A DNA stretch of 64,000 nucleotides from Gossypium raimondii (GCF_025698545.1 NC_068576.1:49386390-49450389), one strand, 5' to 3'. Shown: positions 46,243-58,059, numbered from the stretch's first letter. Translations and numbers: made by a program. The notes: a model not told the origin generated them from the sequence alone.

Positions 46243-47675
46243 TCTTTATATTTAAATTATGTCTTAACCTTAACTTGATTTTAATAGTATAACTTTAAAT
46301 CGAATTTAGTACTTATTTTAATATATTTATTTATAGCATATTTTAATATTTAGTTTGACATTACTTTTAAACTTATTATTAGTATAATTTTAAAATGTAA
46401 TATACTGTTATTTTAAATTATTATTGATATGTTTTAAATTTATCATATATTATTTTTAATATCTATTATATATTTTATCTTCAAACTTGACATGTTATTA
46501 TTTGATTCATTATTTATTAATATGTATATTTTTATAAGAATTTGGTATAATTTGTATATATTTTAATGTTTTGTTTAGGTTATATCTTAAAATTCATTTT
46601 GTATATCTATATGCTAAATGTTTATATAAAATTTTTTAAGGTTGTTATTATTTTATTTCAAGTTTATTTTGAGTTCATGCGTGCAATTTATTTTAAAACT
46701 TTTATACATAGGACATTTTTTCATTTTTTATTATCTTGGTGTATTCTTAAAATTGATGATAGATTTGTTTAGCTTTCGAACATTGATGTTGGTATTAGTA
46801 TAATATGACTAAAATCATTATTTCTATTTGTATTTATCTATCACCTACTTGTTACGTCTTAGTGTAGGTTTGTGTTGCTATTTATCTTTTATATTATGTA
46901 TTACTATTCAATCATGTCTCATTTGTAAAAATTGTATTTTATCAAAGCACTACAATCATTTTATTTCATAATTTTCAGAAAAGGCTTGGTGTTCATGGTT
47001 CTCGAGTGAGTTGTGCCCTAACTTACTGGGCTTCAATTCTTCTCGATGAATTTAGATAGCCAAGTGCTTATTTTGTTAAAACCCTACAATTTCAAAATAA
47101 AGCATGTGAGATTTTAAGATGTTGGGTCCTAACTTACTGGATATGACATCTTGTTGTCTCGATTTTAAAATAAAGGCAATATTTGGTGTTTAGGAATCTC
47201 GAGAAATTGAACCCTAACTTATTGGATTCCAATTTCTCGATTCACCCAACTAACCAAATATCCTTATCAAAACATGTGAATTTTTAAAATCTAAAAGGAC
47301 AAATCTAACTTTAAAGATTGAACTGTCGCACCCTAACTCACTGAGTGTGGCAATTTATTTCTTCGAAATAAATGCGTCTTATTATGCAATTTGGTTTATT
47401 CAAATTTAAACTTCAGAGGATTGTATTTCAAAATCTTTTCAAAATTTCGACATTAAAACATTAAACAATCAATTTGGTACCAATTTTGAGTGTTACGAGG
47501 GTGCTAACCCTTCCTCGTACGTAACCGACTCCCGAACTTATTTTCTCAAAATTTCGCAAACCAAAATCATTTTAACGGTGAACCGGTCACACATTAATAA
47601 AAGATCGGTGGCGACTCCCATTTTATTTTCGAAGTCGATCCTCGTTTTTCAAATTTTATAAAAATGGTTTCTACA
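44862..47675 (+). mobile_element. Solo LTR, family A copy 1, 2,814 bp
   Basis: Begins TGTAATAAACC and ends GGTTTCTACA, with ATTAT exactly duplicated at 44857-44861 and 47676-47680. A TATA-like ggcctataaaacaa at about 45281-45294 suggests the plus strand is the sense strand. Four degenerate modules with a ccctaacttactgg-type phrase lie at about 47015, 47128, 47211 and 47331. No gag-pol. An inverted relative lies at 54950-57508. Confidence 0.82.
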
Positions 47676-47680
47676 ATTAT

Positions 47681-48691
47681 GATTTACAATATTCTTTATA
47701 GAAATATATTCGATTAAACTAAATGTTGCAATATTACATCACTATCTAATTGGTCTATCGGCCAACTTAATTAACCATAAATTCCGTTAACAAAAAAACT
47801 TAATTGATTATTTAATTTAAAATAAAGACTCAATTAGATGCGAATTTAATATAAAAAATTAATTATTTTTTCACAGTTTTTTTATTTTCTTTACATATAA
47901 ACCTAAATTTATTAATTTATATTTTAAAATGGAGACAAGAATGTCATAGTTCTTTTGGTTAAAAGTTAACAAATTTATATTAGAAAGTAATGAAGGGAAA
48001 TCTTTATTCAAACCTAACAAAGGAGATAGAATCCATACGCCACCGCTTCCCTTTCTTTCAAATTGGATGTATGTAGGTCCTTTTCTTCCATTTTCCCAAT
48101 CACTTCAATCTTCCAAAATTCAAAAATCAATCAACACATCCAATTTTCTACTAAACTATATGATAAAACAGGTGACTACCATTTACATTATCTCATTTTA
48201 TATAATTTTTTATTTTTTATTTTAATGATCTAAAAATTGAATTTATTAATATATTTATATTTATCATCAACATAATTTTTTAATTAATTCTATATCTCTA
48301 TCATATAGATTTAAAATATTATTTATATATTTAATAGTTATTTTTATATAAAATAAATAGTTAAAAATTTTAATTTATACATGTATGTTTTATATAAATG
48401 GAACATTAAATATGATGGTTCAGTTGCTAAAATATGATTCATATAAAATATGATGGATCTCTCTCTATGATAAAATAATTTTAAGAAAATACTAACAAAT
48501 ATTGAGTATCGTGACAATACACATTAATCACTTCTCAAGTTTGATGAAATTACAAAACATAATCCTAATCCTTAATCAAAGGATAGTAAAATAGAGATCA
48601 AACCCTACCCATGCTTTAAAAAAAAGAAACTAGGCACCATGCATACATTATTAGTTCTGAAAATGGATCTAATGAAACATTTGCTTCGTAT
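47681..48691. other. Left part of the sulfotransferase duplication unit
   Basis: No gene. The phrases gattaaactaaatgttgcaa (about 47713) and ctttattcaaacctaacaa (about 48003), plus the stretch before the stop codon, recur in the same order at about 52070, 52213 and 52950-53045, showing that this flank was duplicated together with the gene. Confidence 0.6.
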
Positions 48692-49687
48692 TTAATTAAG
48701 ACTTAAACCTGAGCTACTTAACTTTTGCTGAGTTATTTCGTCCAACCGTGTGGCCATTTTAGGCGTCAAATAATTCTTCCAATCTTCAACCTTCCCTTTC
48801 CGAAAATAAATCTTGTTTTCAATCCCCAAATTTCCTTGCCCTTCACGATGTTTCCCACTTTTATTCACTTCCAAGTTGCTTAGATTCTCAAAACTACACA
48901 TCTTTACAATCTTTTCAGGCACCCCTTTTTGCTGTTCCTCTGATGAGAAAGGACAACCCATAAACTCTGCCAATTTCTTAAGATACAAAACAATATCTTC
49001 ATTCATTTCTTCATATTTCAAGAACATAAACTTGTCCGGATGTTCCAACCTTGCGTTCCAGTATCCCAGAACATGGTCCCAATAAGGTCCGTACCAACTT
49101 ACGCCTTCACAAAATAACTCAAACGCTTCGTCAAGTTCAATGGGTTGAGTGTTTTGGGATTTTGCATACCTGGTAAAGAGGTGATACATTGAAACAAATG
49201 TATCCTTGGGGTCCCTGCAAATGTAAATAATTTTACAACCAGAATCAATTATTGATGTGGGTAAGAAAGAATAAGGAGCATGAGTGGCCAAGAGAGGAAT
49301 TCCAAGATGTCGATTAGCGGAAAAATGGGCATGATCAAGCTCCATGAAAGGCACAACATCATGAGGCATCTTGAAAAGCAAAGGGGTGGTAGAATCATCG
49401 AATGAAGTTCTTGTAATAGTGGCGAAAGTGAGAGATTTTAACCAGGCTGTGCCGGTTCTAGGAGCACTACAAAGTATGATATCAGTGGGTTGAGCCTCAA
49501 ACTGTTGTTGAGCTAACATGACTCCTTGTAGGAAAGGTGGGGTGAGCCAAAAACCTTGATACTGATATAGATGATCGGGAAGACCCCAGCTGTTCCCTTT
49601 AGGGAGAGTAGAAATCATCTCTTTGAAAGATTTCTGAAACTCATCTTCGTTATCTTGCTCAACATGGGAATCAAAGTGGGATTCCAT
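48692..49687 (-). CDS. SOT: Cytosolic sulfotransferase (SOT), intact, intronless
   Basis: Transfers a sulfonate group from PAPS to a hydroxylated small molecule (flavonols, steroids, desulfo-glucosinolates or salicylate in known members); the acceptor is unknown. The protein has 331 residues, normal for the family. Motifs: 5'-phosphosulfate loop APRTGTAWLK (75-84), catalytic His136 in THAPYS, 3'-phosphate motif CRDPKDTFVS (157-166), KYEEM (224-228) and C-terminal RKGKVEDWKNYL (296-307). Two departures from the usual pattern: Arg77 where most have Lys, and Glu301 where the RKGxxGDWK motif has Gly. The start at 49687 was chosen over the Met at 49717 because a TATA box (49723-49732) leaves no room for transcription to begin upstream of the longer start. 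A dead tandem copy lies at 53046-54060. Confidence 0.92.
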   Translation of the reverse strand: MESHFDSHVEQDNEDEFQKSFKEMISTLPKGNSWGLPDHLYQYQGFWLTPPFLQGVMLAQQQFEAQPTDIILCSAPRTGTAWLKSLTFATITRTSFDDSTTPLLFKMPHDVVPFMELDHAHFSANRHLGIPLLATHAPYSFLPTSIIDSGCKIIYICRDPKDTFVSMYHLFTRYAKSQNTQPIELDEAFELFCEGVSWYGPYWDHVLGYWNARLEHPDKFMFLKYEEMNEDIVLYLKKLAEFMGCPFSSEEQQKGVPEKIVKMCSFENLSNLEVNKSGKHREGQGNLGIENKIYFRKGKVEDWKNYLTPKMATRLDEITQQKLSSSGLSLN

Positions 49688-49722
49688 GATTAATGAGTGC
49701 AAGTAGTATGGAAACAATGGCT

Positions 49723-49732
49723 TTATATATAG
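49723..49732 (-). promoter_or_regulatory. TATA box of the sulfotransferase gene
   Basis: CTATATATAAAG reads on the minus strand, about 36 bp before the ATG at 49687. The corresponding DNA is deleted in the second copy. Confidence 0.6.
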
Positions 49733-50296
49733 GCTGAAAGAATTAAAATCACATACGCAAATTTTTTGGACGTGGCGGTAGTGAAAGAGATTGGGAGCGA
49801 GACGTGGAGGTGGTGGGTCCTGTCTTAGGGCAGTAGTCGGTCCTAAACCAGAAACAACCTCGTCAGCCTAATGGGGGACTCCCATTTAATAAAAATTAAT
49901 AATTTTCAGTTATTGGATTAGTTTTAAGATTTTACGCTATTTTTTTTTTTTGACTATATTAGTTAGGTAATTATTCAATATACTGGAGGGTTTAAACTCC
50001 TTGTACAAGGTTAAAAAGTTGGCATGGGTTTCATTTTCTATATAATTAATTTTTATTTTTTACTATAATTTTATATACATGTTATCCTCTTAATTTTGCT
50101 GGTAGAGTTCAATAACTTCACTAGCTATATAGAATTAGAAATTATATTAGGCATGTGAAAATTACAAATATATTTTTAAAAATAATATACAATAAATCAT
50201 AAATATATAATTTAAAATTAATTAATAATAACATATAAAATATATACATTGTTTTACTATATCAGTTACGTAATTATTCAATATATCTGAAAGAGT
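49733..50296. other. Sulfotransferase promoter flank and spacer
   Basis: The first part (cacgtggcggtagt, agacgtggaggtgg) is shared with 54080-54130 in the duplicated unit. The AT-rich remainder contains a short repeated phrase, ta(g)ttacgtaattattcaata, at about 49960 and 50265. Confidence 0.5.
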
Positions 50297-51312
50297 TGGG
50301 CAATTTACTAATAAAAGCTTTTTTTTTAATTATCGAAATGAGCCCATTTTTTAATTATTTACCGGAATGGTCCTTTTCCGGGAAATCGTGTCCACGTCAG
50401 CACGATGTCAGGGTACGCGTCAGGAAATCGCGTCCACGTCAGCATCTCGCGCTGACGTGGACGCGATTTCGGCCCGCGCGTGAACAATACCCAATGGTCA
50501 AAAAAATAAAATACCGGGCCCATTTCGATAAATTTTAAAAATATAAGGTTTTTTTGGTATTTTAAAAAAATAAATTTTGAATCTTTTTGTACTTGTATTT
50601 ATTTTTTAATCAATTAACTCTTCAATATTACATCAATAGCAACAAGTACAAAAAGATTCAAAATTGTTACCAACAAGATTTGAACCAAGGTACTAAGGAA
50701 AAGAGCAATCATCTTAACCAACTAAGCTAAACTAATTAATTAACATATTATAGAAATCTGTTATTATCTTAATTATATTACTTACGTTCTAACGATTTAT
50801 CGGACCTATTCCATTCACGTGTCAAATCAAAAAAATAATACAACAATTACGTAAAAAAAATCGGTGTTTACTTCAAATAAATAAGGAAAATAATGATTTG
50901 AATGTTTCAAAATTCAATTTTAAACTGAAAAATCAAAATTTAGGGCAAAAGGATCTTTTTCGACGAAATCATGGCAAACCGCCGGTACTGTTTGTCGTCA
51001 GCGAGATCTCGAAAAGTTATTGAAATAAAAAATTTGTCTCAATCGGACAACCGAGCCAAAAGTTATGGCCTTTCAAAGTTTTCCAAGCTAAAAACATAAA
51101 CTGTTCATCCACGTCAAGAAATTGCGTCCTCAGACGCGATTTGTGTCCACATAAGCAAAGCGCGCTGACGTGGACACGATGTTCTGACACGTCCCCTGAC
51201 ATCGCGCTGACGTGGATGCGGTTTCAGGGAAAATGACTCATTCCGATAAATAATAAAATACCGGGCCCATTTCGATAAATTTTAAAAAAATAGGGCTTTT
51301 TTTGGTATTTTG
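50297..51312. mobile_element. MULE-derived non-autonomous segment
   Basis: The left end gggcaatttactaataaaag matches the terminus of the 7.2-kb MULE (37146). Both sides carry the same GTCCACGTCAGC / GCTGACGTGGAC GC-rich motifs. The left 270 bp is itself palindromic, and the right end (ggtattttgcc) is a diverged terminus. No TSD was found, so the borders are approximate. It contains no ORF and one tRNA-like module. Confidence 0.65.
50671..50732 (-). ncRNA. tRNA-like (Pol III A/B box) module, probable relic
   Basis: On the minus strand TAGCTTAGTTGG (50729-50718) fits the A box and GGTTCAAATCT (50686-50676) fits the B box, at tRNA-like spacing. The acceptor stem and anticodon arm are not convincing, so I call it a tRNA-derived or SINE-like relic and not a tRNA gene. 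Confidence 0.45.
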
Positions 51313-53045
51313 CCTTATTCTTAAAAAAAACGTAAAAATATGGAATTTCTAACACAAAATATTCACTAACCTAACTTTATTATTTATTTTACCACACTAA
51401 CCTAACCCGGTATTTTATTTTTTGTATAAATTATTCTTTATCTTTTACCATACTCCATAATCATCACATGTTATCTTCTCAATTTGTAGGTTTTAACAAC
51501 TTCACTAAGCTTTATACGGAATGCTTTTTATATTAGTTTTAAATTTTAAATTTTAATAAATATGTATTTTTATTTCATATAAATAATATAAAGTAGTGTT
51601 ATTCAAACTATTGAACTTAATTAAAATTATAATGAAATTCAATTTATTTTTAAATAATTACCTAATGATTTAATGAAAATTGCTCCATATTAAATTTCAA
51701 CTTTATAGTGATAAGTTTTGTCTATTGGTTGATAAACTACACAAAATTAAGGATAGAAAAGAAAAGGAGTATGGAATTTATAATATAAAATTATTTGATA
51801 TATCAACCTAGGGTCAGGCTATTTATTGTCCCAAGTGTGGCTTGGATTTGAGTTGCTCTAGTTGCATTATTATTAGGATTTTACCCTCCTCTTATAATTC
51901 ATCGAAAAAATATTTAATATATTAGTAAAAGTTAACTAAAAATATGTTGTCACTGTACCAAGTGCATAACAAGGTATAGTAAAAAATTAATTACATAAAT
52001 AAATGTGATACTTGTCACACCTTCAAATAATTAGCCTAAATTTTATAGTTTGGAAATAATAAATTTTGATTAAACTAGAAGGTCTTATGTGTTATCATCT
52101 GATTAGTCTATATCAATTTATTTTAAGAATCAACTTGATGAACCAAAGATTACATTAACAGAGGAGCTTAATTGATGATTTTAATTAACAAAGGGAGATC
52201 AAAACTAAATTCCTTTATTCAAACCTAACAAGACAATGCCACCGCTTCCCTCTATTTGAAATTGGTTTCTAAATAATAAAATCTAATCACTTGAATGTAC
52301 CAAATTTAAAACAACACAAAATTCAAATGGATAAAATAATTAAAGAAATAATATCAACAAATGTTTTATATTCTACATTTAAATAACTATAAATTTCGAA
52401 CATAATTTATAAAGCGAGTAAAAATAAAGTTTAATGATAAATTTGATCATTGATGTTTGCATATTTTGTTAAAATAATTTTAATTATATTTTTGAGCATT
52501 TTTAGCCATCAACCTTTAATATATTTTTTCAAATTGCTTTTCTAATTGATTTAATAAATAAATTTAAGGTTTCAAATTTTTTCAAAATGTTTCAAGAATT
52601 ATTTTTAAAATAATTAAAATTTTTTAAAATTATGAGTTATTTTTTAATTTATTGTATTATTTTAATTATAAAGTAATAAACTATCTCTCAATATTTCAAT
52701 ATGAAATTCCACATAACTCCGTTAATTTCATTAAATCTGTTAAAAATAGTTTGAGAAAAGAAAAGAACAAAATTTATAGCCTAAAAGACTCAAAATATAA
52801 TTAAAATCATTTAATGTTAATAGCCAAATTTATCATTAAATAATAATAATAATAATAATAAAACACCAACCTACACTGCAATCTAGTCACTTTTCAAAGA
52901 GAATTGCAAATTAAGTTTGATGAAACTACAATACAAGGTTTAAATATAATCCTAATCCTTAATCAAAGGATAGTAAAATAGAGATTAAACCCTATACCAC
53001 ATTATTAGTTTCGAAAATGGATCTAATGAAACATTTCCTTCATAT
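51313..53045. other. Spacer and left flank of the second sulfotransferase copy
   Basis: No gene. 51425-51540 resembles 50020-50130, and 52060-52330 resembles 47690-48150, in the order expected of a tandem duplication. An AAT run lies at 52842-52861. Confidence 0.5.
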
Positions 53046-54060
53046 TTAATTAAAACTTAAACCTGAACCACTTAATTTTTGCTGAGTTATTTGGTCTAAC
53101 TGTCTACTCATTTCAGGCGTCAAATCATTCTTCCAATCTCCAACCTTCCCTTTCCGAAAATATATTTTGTTTTCGGTCTCCAGATCTTACCCTTCACGAT
53201 GTTTCCCACTTTTATTCACTTCCAAGTTGCTTATATTCTCGAAACTACACCCCTTTTTGCTGTTCCTCTGATGAAAACGGACAACCCATAAACTCTGCCA
53301 ATTTCTTAAGATACAAAACAGTATCTTCATTCATTTCTTCATATTTCAAGAACATAAACTTGTCCGGATGTCCCAAGCTTGCTTTCCAGTACCCCAGAAC
53401 ATGGTCCCAATAAGATCCGTACCAACTTACGCCTTCACAAAATAACTCAAACGCTTCATCAAGTTCAATGGGTTGAGTGTTTTGGGATTTCGCATACCTG
53501 GTAAAGATGTGATACATTGAAACAAATGTATCCTTGGGGTCCCTGCAAATGTAAATAATTTTACAACCAGAATCCATTATTGATGTGGGTAAGAAAGAAT
53601 AAGGAGCATGAGTGGCCAAGAGAGGAATTCCAAGATGTCGATTAGCGGAAAAATGGGCATCTTAAAAAGCACAACATCATGAGGCATTTAAAAAGCAAAG
53701 GAGTGGTAGAATCATCTTAAAAAGCTCCATGAAAGGCACAACATCATGAGGCATCTTAAAAAGCAAGGAGTGATAGAAGCATCGTATGAAGTTCTTGTAA
53801 TAGTGGCGAAAGTGAGAGATTTTAGCCAAGCTGTGCCGGTTCTAGGGCACTGCAAAGCATTATATCAGTGGGTTGAGCTTGGAACTGTTGTTGAACTAAC
53901 ATGACTCTTTGTAGGAAAGGCAGGGTGAGCAAGAAACCTTGATACTGATATAGATGACCGGAAAGACCCCAGTTGTTCCCTTTAGGGAGGGTAGAAATCA
54001 TCTCTTTGAGAGATTTCTGAAACTCATCTTCGTTATCTTGCTCAACATGGGAATCAAAGT
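53046..54060 (-). pseudogene. Sulfotransferase pseudogene, tandem copy
   Basis: Clearly homologous to the intact gene at 48692-49687 over its whole length. The longest open piece (53619-53245) still shows THAPYSFLP, CRDPKDTFVS and FLKYEEMNED. Inactivating changes: about 22 bp deleted near 53250, which removes part of the region encoding PEKIVKMC and shifts the frame; a scrambled local duplication at about 53655-53765 (the phrase gcacaacatcatgaggcat occurs twice); a 1-bp loss near 53848 in the PAPS-loop region; and a deletion at 54060 removing the start codon and TATA box. Similarity in the rest suggests a fairly recent duplication. Confidence 0.88.
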
Positions 54061-54440
54061 ATCACATGCACATTTTTTGAACGTGGCGGTAGTAAAAGAG
54101 ACTGGGAGCGAGACGTGGAGGTGGTAGTCCTGTCTTTCGTCAGCCTGATGGGACTCCCATTTTGAATTTCGTGCATCCATTCTAATATTTATTCAATATT
54201 AATAATTTTCGATCTTCAATTTTAATTTGGACGTCAAAAAAGTTATTCGATTAGTTTTAAAATTATTCAAATTATTGAACATAATTAAATATATTAATTA
54301 TTTTGATGATTAAAATATTACAATAATAAAATGTTAAATTACAATTAAAATCTAAAAATTATAATGAAATTCAATTTACTTTTTAAAAGTTAGCTAATAA
54401 TTTAATGAAAAATTCTACATATTATTTTTGAAAAATATAG
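54061..54440. other. Right flank of the duplicated unit
   Basis: cacgtggcggtagt-type sequence shared with 49765-49830, then AT-rich spacer. No gene. Confidence 0.5.
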
Positions 54441-54444
54441 TGCT

Positions 54445-54944
54445 TGTAAGGCTTTTTTACAAAATGGCATATTAAAGATAGTGGAGGGTGATGTATAAGT
54501 GGCACCACCTTTTTTTCAAAAAAATATTTTTTTAATCTTTAAAAATAATTTTATATTAGTGGTGCATTATTGGTAGGTGGCACCACAAAAAATACAGGTT
54601 TCGAGTTTAGACCTGCTTAGATATACGGGAATGGTACATGGGGGTGGTGCCATATTAATAGGCGACACCAGTGACCTGTATCTAATAGGCGGCACTGGTG
54701 AAGCAAATTTGAGGGTGCTTTTAATGGTCCCCTATGAAAAAGAGAAGTAGTTAAAAAACAAAAAGATAACATAAAAGAAGAAAGAGCAGAGGAAGAAGAA
54801 AGAAACAAAGAAAGGAGAAGATATTTTTATTTTTTAAATAGAATGGATTATAATGAGGATAAATTATTTTGTTAGTATTGTGTAGTTTGTTTGTTGTTAT
54901 TTTTATGTTGTTTTTAATTTATTTTAAAGTTATTTTTGTTAGTA
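54445..54944. mobile_element. Element with GGCGGCACC-type motifs, copy 1
   Basis: The words ggcaccacc, ggtggtgccat, ggcgacacc and ggcggcactgg occur with spacers at 54500-54705, followed by a purine-rich aagaagaaagag stretch and a tttttatgttgttttt region. The same order is seen at 63420-63720. The part after 57513 probably continues this element, because the LTR at 54950 interrupts it. Class not established. Confidence 0.45.
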
Positions 54945-54949
54945 ACTAT

Positions 54950-57508
54950 TGTTGACACCATTTTTTTGATAAAACGGGGTCGACTTGAATTTTGAAAACG
55001 AAAATTAAAATGGGAGTCGCCATCGGTTCTTTTTTGATGAGGTGTGATCGGGTCACCTTGAAAAGTGGTTATTTTTAATAAGCGATTTGATTTTATCAAA
55101 ACAACGGTTTTGATCCACGAAATTTAGAAAATGGGTTCGGGAGTCAGTTACGTACGAGGAAGGATTAGCACCCTTGTAATGCCCAAAAATTGGTACCTAG
55201 TTGATTAATTAATGTCTTGGTGTCGAAAATTCAAAAACTCGAAAAGAATTTAAAAATATGATCCCTCTTTATACTGTGTTATTTTTAAATTACTCGAATA
55301 AATCAAAAATAGAAAATGCCTCCTTATCTCGAAGTAATAAGATGTCACATCCAGTAAGTTAGGACCCGACATCTTGTATTTTGAGAGTAAGTTTACCTTT
55401 CATTTTTTCATTTAAACCTCATTTGTTTTAATTTTAAAAGGATATTCGGTTATTTAGGTTCAACGCGAGAAAAAATCGAAACTCAGTAAGTTAGGGCACG
55501 ACTTCTCGAATTTTCAAATACGGAATATTGCCTTTATTTTTTTTTTTTGAAAAATCCTCATCTCGAGAAAACAACGTGCCATATCCAATGTATTAGGACA
55601 CAACGTATTGAATACCCGATAATGAGTTTTTTATTTATTTATTTTATTAAAGAGCATTCTCGATTATTTAGATTCAACGAAGAAAATCGGAACCCAATAC
55701 GTTAGGGCTCAATCCTCTCGAAGATCCCAAATACCGAGTATTGCATTTATTTTCAAAATTTTCTCTTTTTTACGAATCTGAGTAAAAATTGATGTAATGT
55801 TTAAAAAAAAAACAAATGCGTGCAATTTTGATTATATTTGAAAAGAAATTGTTTAAAACGGAAAGAATGCCGTACACAACCTATAATGAATATACAACAT
55901 ACATTTAAAATCCATAACATAATATGCATCATAAAATATACTCATAACATTGATACAAATAAATCGTAATACATGAATAATAATGTAGGAAACAATATAA
56001 AATAACATTAATATAATAACAAAACACATACAATTCTAATAGATCTAGATTTGAAAACATGTGAGGATAACAAATAAATAATTAATAGAATGAAATTGCA
56101 ATAACAATGGCAAGAATTAAAATAAACAAAATCAATATTTAAAATAGTGAATAAATAAATAAAATAAAACCTGATGTAAGTCTGATCAAAAATTGAAATA
56201 AATAAATAAATGGAATATTAAATAAAATTGTTTTGTTTTTTTCTTAAAGGAAAAAATAAAAATAAAAATAAAAATAAACAGGCTAGGGATCGAATTGAAA
56301 ATATACTGAAATTCGGGGTCAAAATTGAAAATAAATAAAATAGGGTTGCTAGGGGACTGAAATGAAACGCGCTCAAAGCGAGAGGGACTTTCAGGGAAAT
56401 ATTCCCCAGTCCCGAAACGTGGCTTTTCAATTGAGGGATTGCATGTGGTCTAAGGACCAAATCGAAACGGAAGCAAAATTCGCAGCCCAAAATCAGAAAA
56501 ACTAAAAAGGATCAGATCGCGCCATGCTGCAAAATCCGAGGGACCAATCGCGCAAAAAGCCCATTCACCGCAAACACGCCGATCCTGTGGACTGCTGGGT
56601 CGGGTCGCAGGTCAGAGGTCGAAAACGACATCGTTTTGGCCTCTAAACCCAACCCCCAAAACGGCTCCATTTTATTACATTATAAAAAACAAAAAAAATC
56701 AAAAACCCTCATTTATGTCAAATAATAATAATAATAATAAAGCTAAACTCCTCTTTTCTCTCATCTCCCCTCACCCTCTTCGATCAGTGGACCGCGCCGC
56801 CGCCATAGCGCCTCGATATCCGATGGGCGTGGCCGCATGGCGTTCGACCGGCCGCTATGAAGCGCGTTCAACAGCTAGAGCTTCGGGACGGAGAGCCGAA
56901 GGAAAGAAAAGGTTTTTGGCCCTCCCCTGAGCCCGAATTCGCCGACGGCAGCGGACCAACGACGGCGGGTCAATGAGCTGATTCAGGTGCGTTTTTCACT
57001 TCTATTTTCCTTCTTTATTTTCGTAGATAAAAAGAAATTAAAAAATAAAACACTAGATCTAAAAAAATGAAATATCACATTGAAATATTGCTTTTTTTTA
57101 TTTCTCTTCTGTTCGTGAAAAGAGAGGAAGAAGGATTACAGTGATGATCTTTGGCCTTTTATAGCCGATTACAACTGTTAATCTCTATTTTTTTTGTCGT
57201 CTTGCTATTTGGATTATTCATTGTTGCGTGTTGTTCTTCGTTTTGCAGATGTCAGACGCGTGGATGCAAGCGGCGGCAGAGGCGTGCGAGGCTACAGTAG
57301 CAAGGCGTGCGGCTAGGGTTCCAAGGCTTCTTTTTTTTCTGCTGAAATTGTTTAGGCTGTAGGCCTATTAATTGGGATTAGGGTTTTTTACTATTGGGTT
57401 GGAATTTTGGGTTAATTAATTTTGTTATAATGGACTATTTAATTTTGGGCTTTTATTTGGTTTTTTTTGTTTTGATTCTTGGGCCCCGGGTAAAAATGGG
57501 CCATTACA
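54950..57508 (-). mobile_element. Solo LTR, family A copy 2, 2,559 bp, inverted
   Basis: Plus-strand ends TGTTGACACC...GGGCCATTACA; the minus strand starts TGTAATGGCCC. ACTAT is duplicated exactly at 54945-54949 and 57509-57513. On the minus strand a TATA-like ggctataaaaggcc (about 57152-57165) corresponds to that in copy 1. Four taagttaggac-type modules (about 55352, 55485, 55585, 55695) match copy 1 in inverse order. Non-coding. Confidence 0.82.
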
Positions 57509-57513
57509 ACTAT

Positions 57514-57950
57514 TATAAATTGTTTGTTTAGTTTAATGTTGATTGTGATTTGTTAGGTTATGAATATGTAATCTTGTATTATTTTTAATTTATCTTAAAG
57601 TTATTTTGTTAGTAATGTTGTGATTAGGTTAATTGGTTGTTTAGTTTAATGTTGATTGTGATTTGTTAGGGTATGAATGTAATCTTTTATTATTTTTAAT
57701 TTATCTTAAAGTTATTTTGTTAGTAATTTTTGTGATTAGGTTAATTATTTGTTTAATTTAATGTTGATTGTGATTTGTTAGGGTATGAATGTAATCTTTT
57801 ATTATTTTTAATTTATTTTAAAATTATTTTGCTGTTGTGATTAGGTTAATTGGTTGTTTAGTTTAATGTTTGTAGTGGTTTGTTAGATTATGAATGTAAT
57901 TTTTTTATTATTTTTAATTTATTTTAAAATTATTTTGTTAATCACTTGAT
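57514..57950. repeat. Tandem repeat, about 107-117 bp x 4
   Basis: Units with gtttagtttaatgttgattg and attatttttaatttatcttaaag start near 57525, 57640, 57749 and 57856. The sequence just left of the LTR at 54950 is a further part of this array, so the LTR inserted into it. Confidence 0.75.
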
Positions 57951-58059
57951 AAACATGATTAATGCCTATGGTGGAACTATCATAAACATGTAAATTAAAG
58001 TCTGCATCACACAACTCTATTTATACAAAAAAAAAAAAAAAGTCTACGGGCCTATTAGC

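Noticed and set aside
50671..50732. Functional tRNA gene
   Set aside because: A and B box words are present but the acceptor stem and anticodon arm do not convince.
56715..56930. 71-codon Arg/Ala-rich ORF
   Set aside because: GC-rich part of the solo LTR at 54950-57508; no domain.
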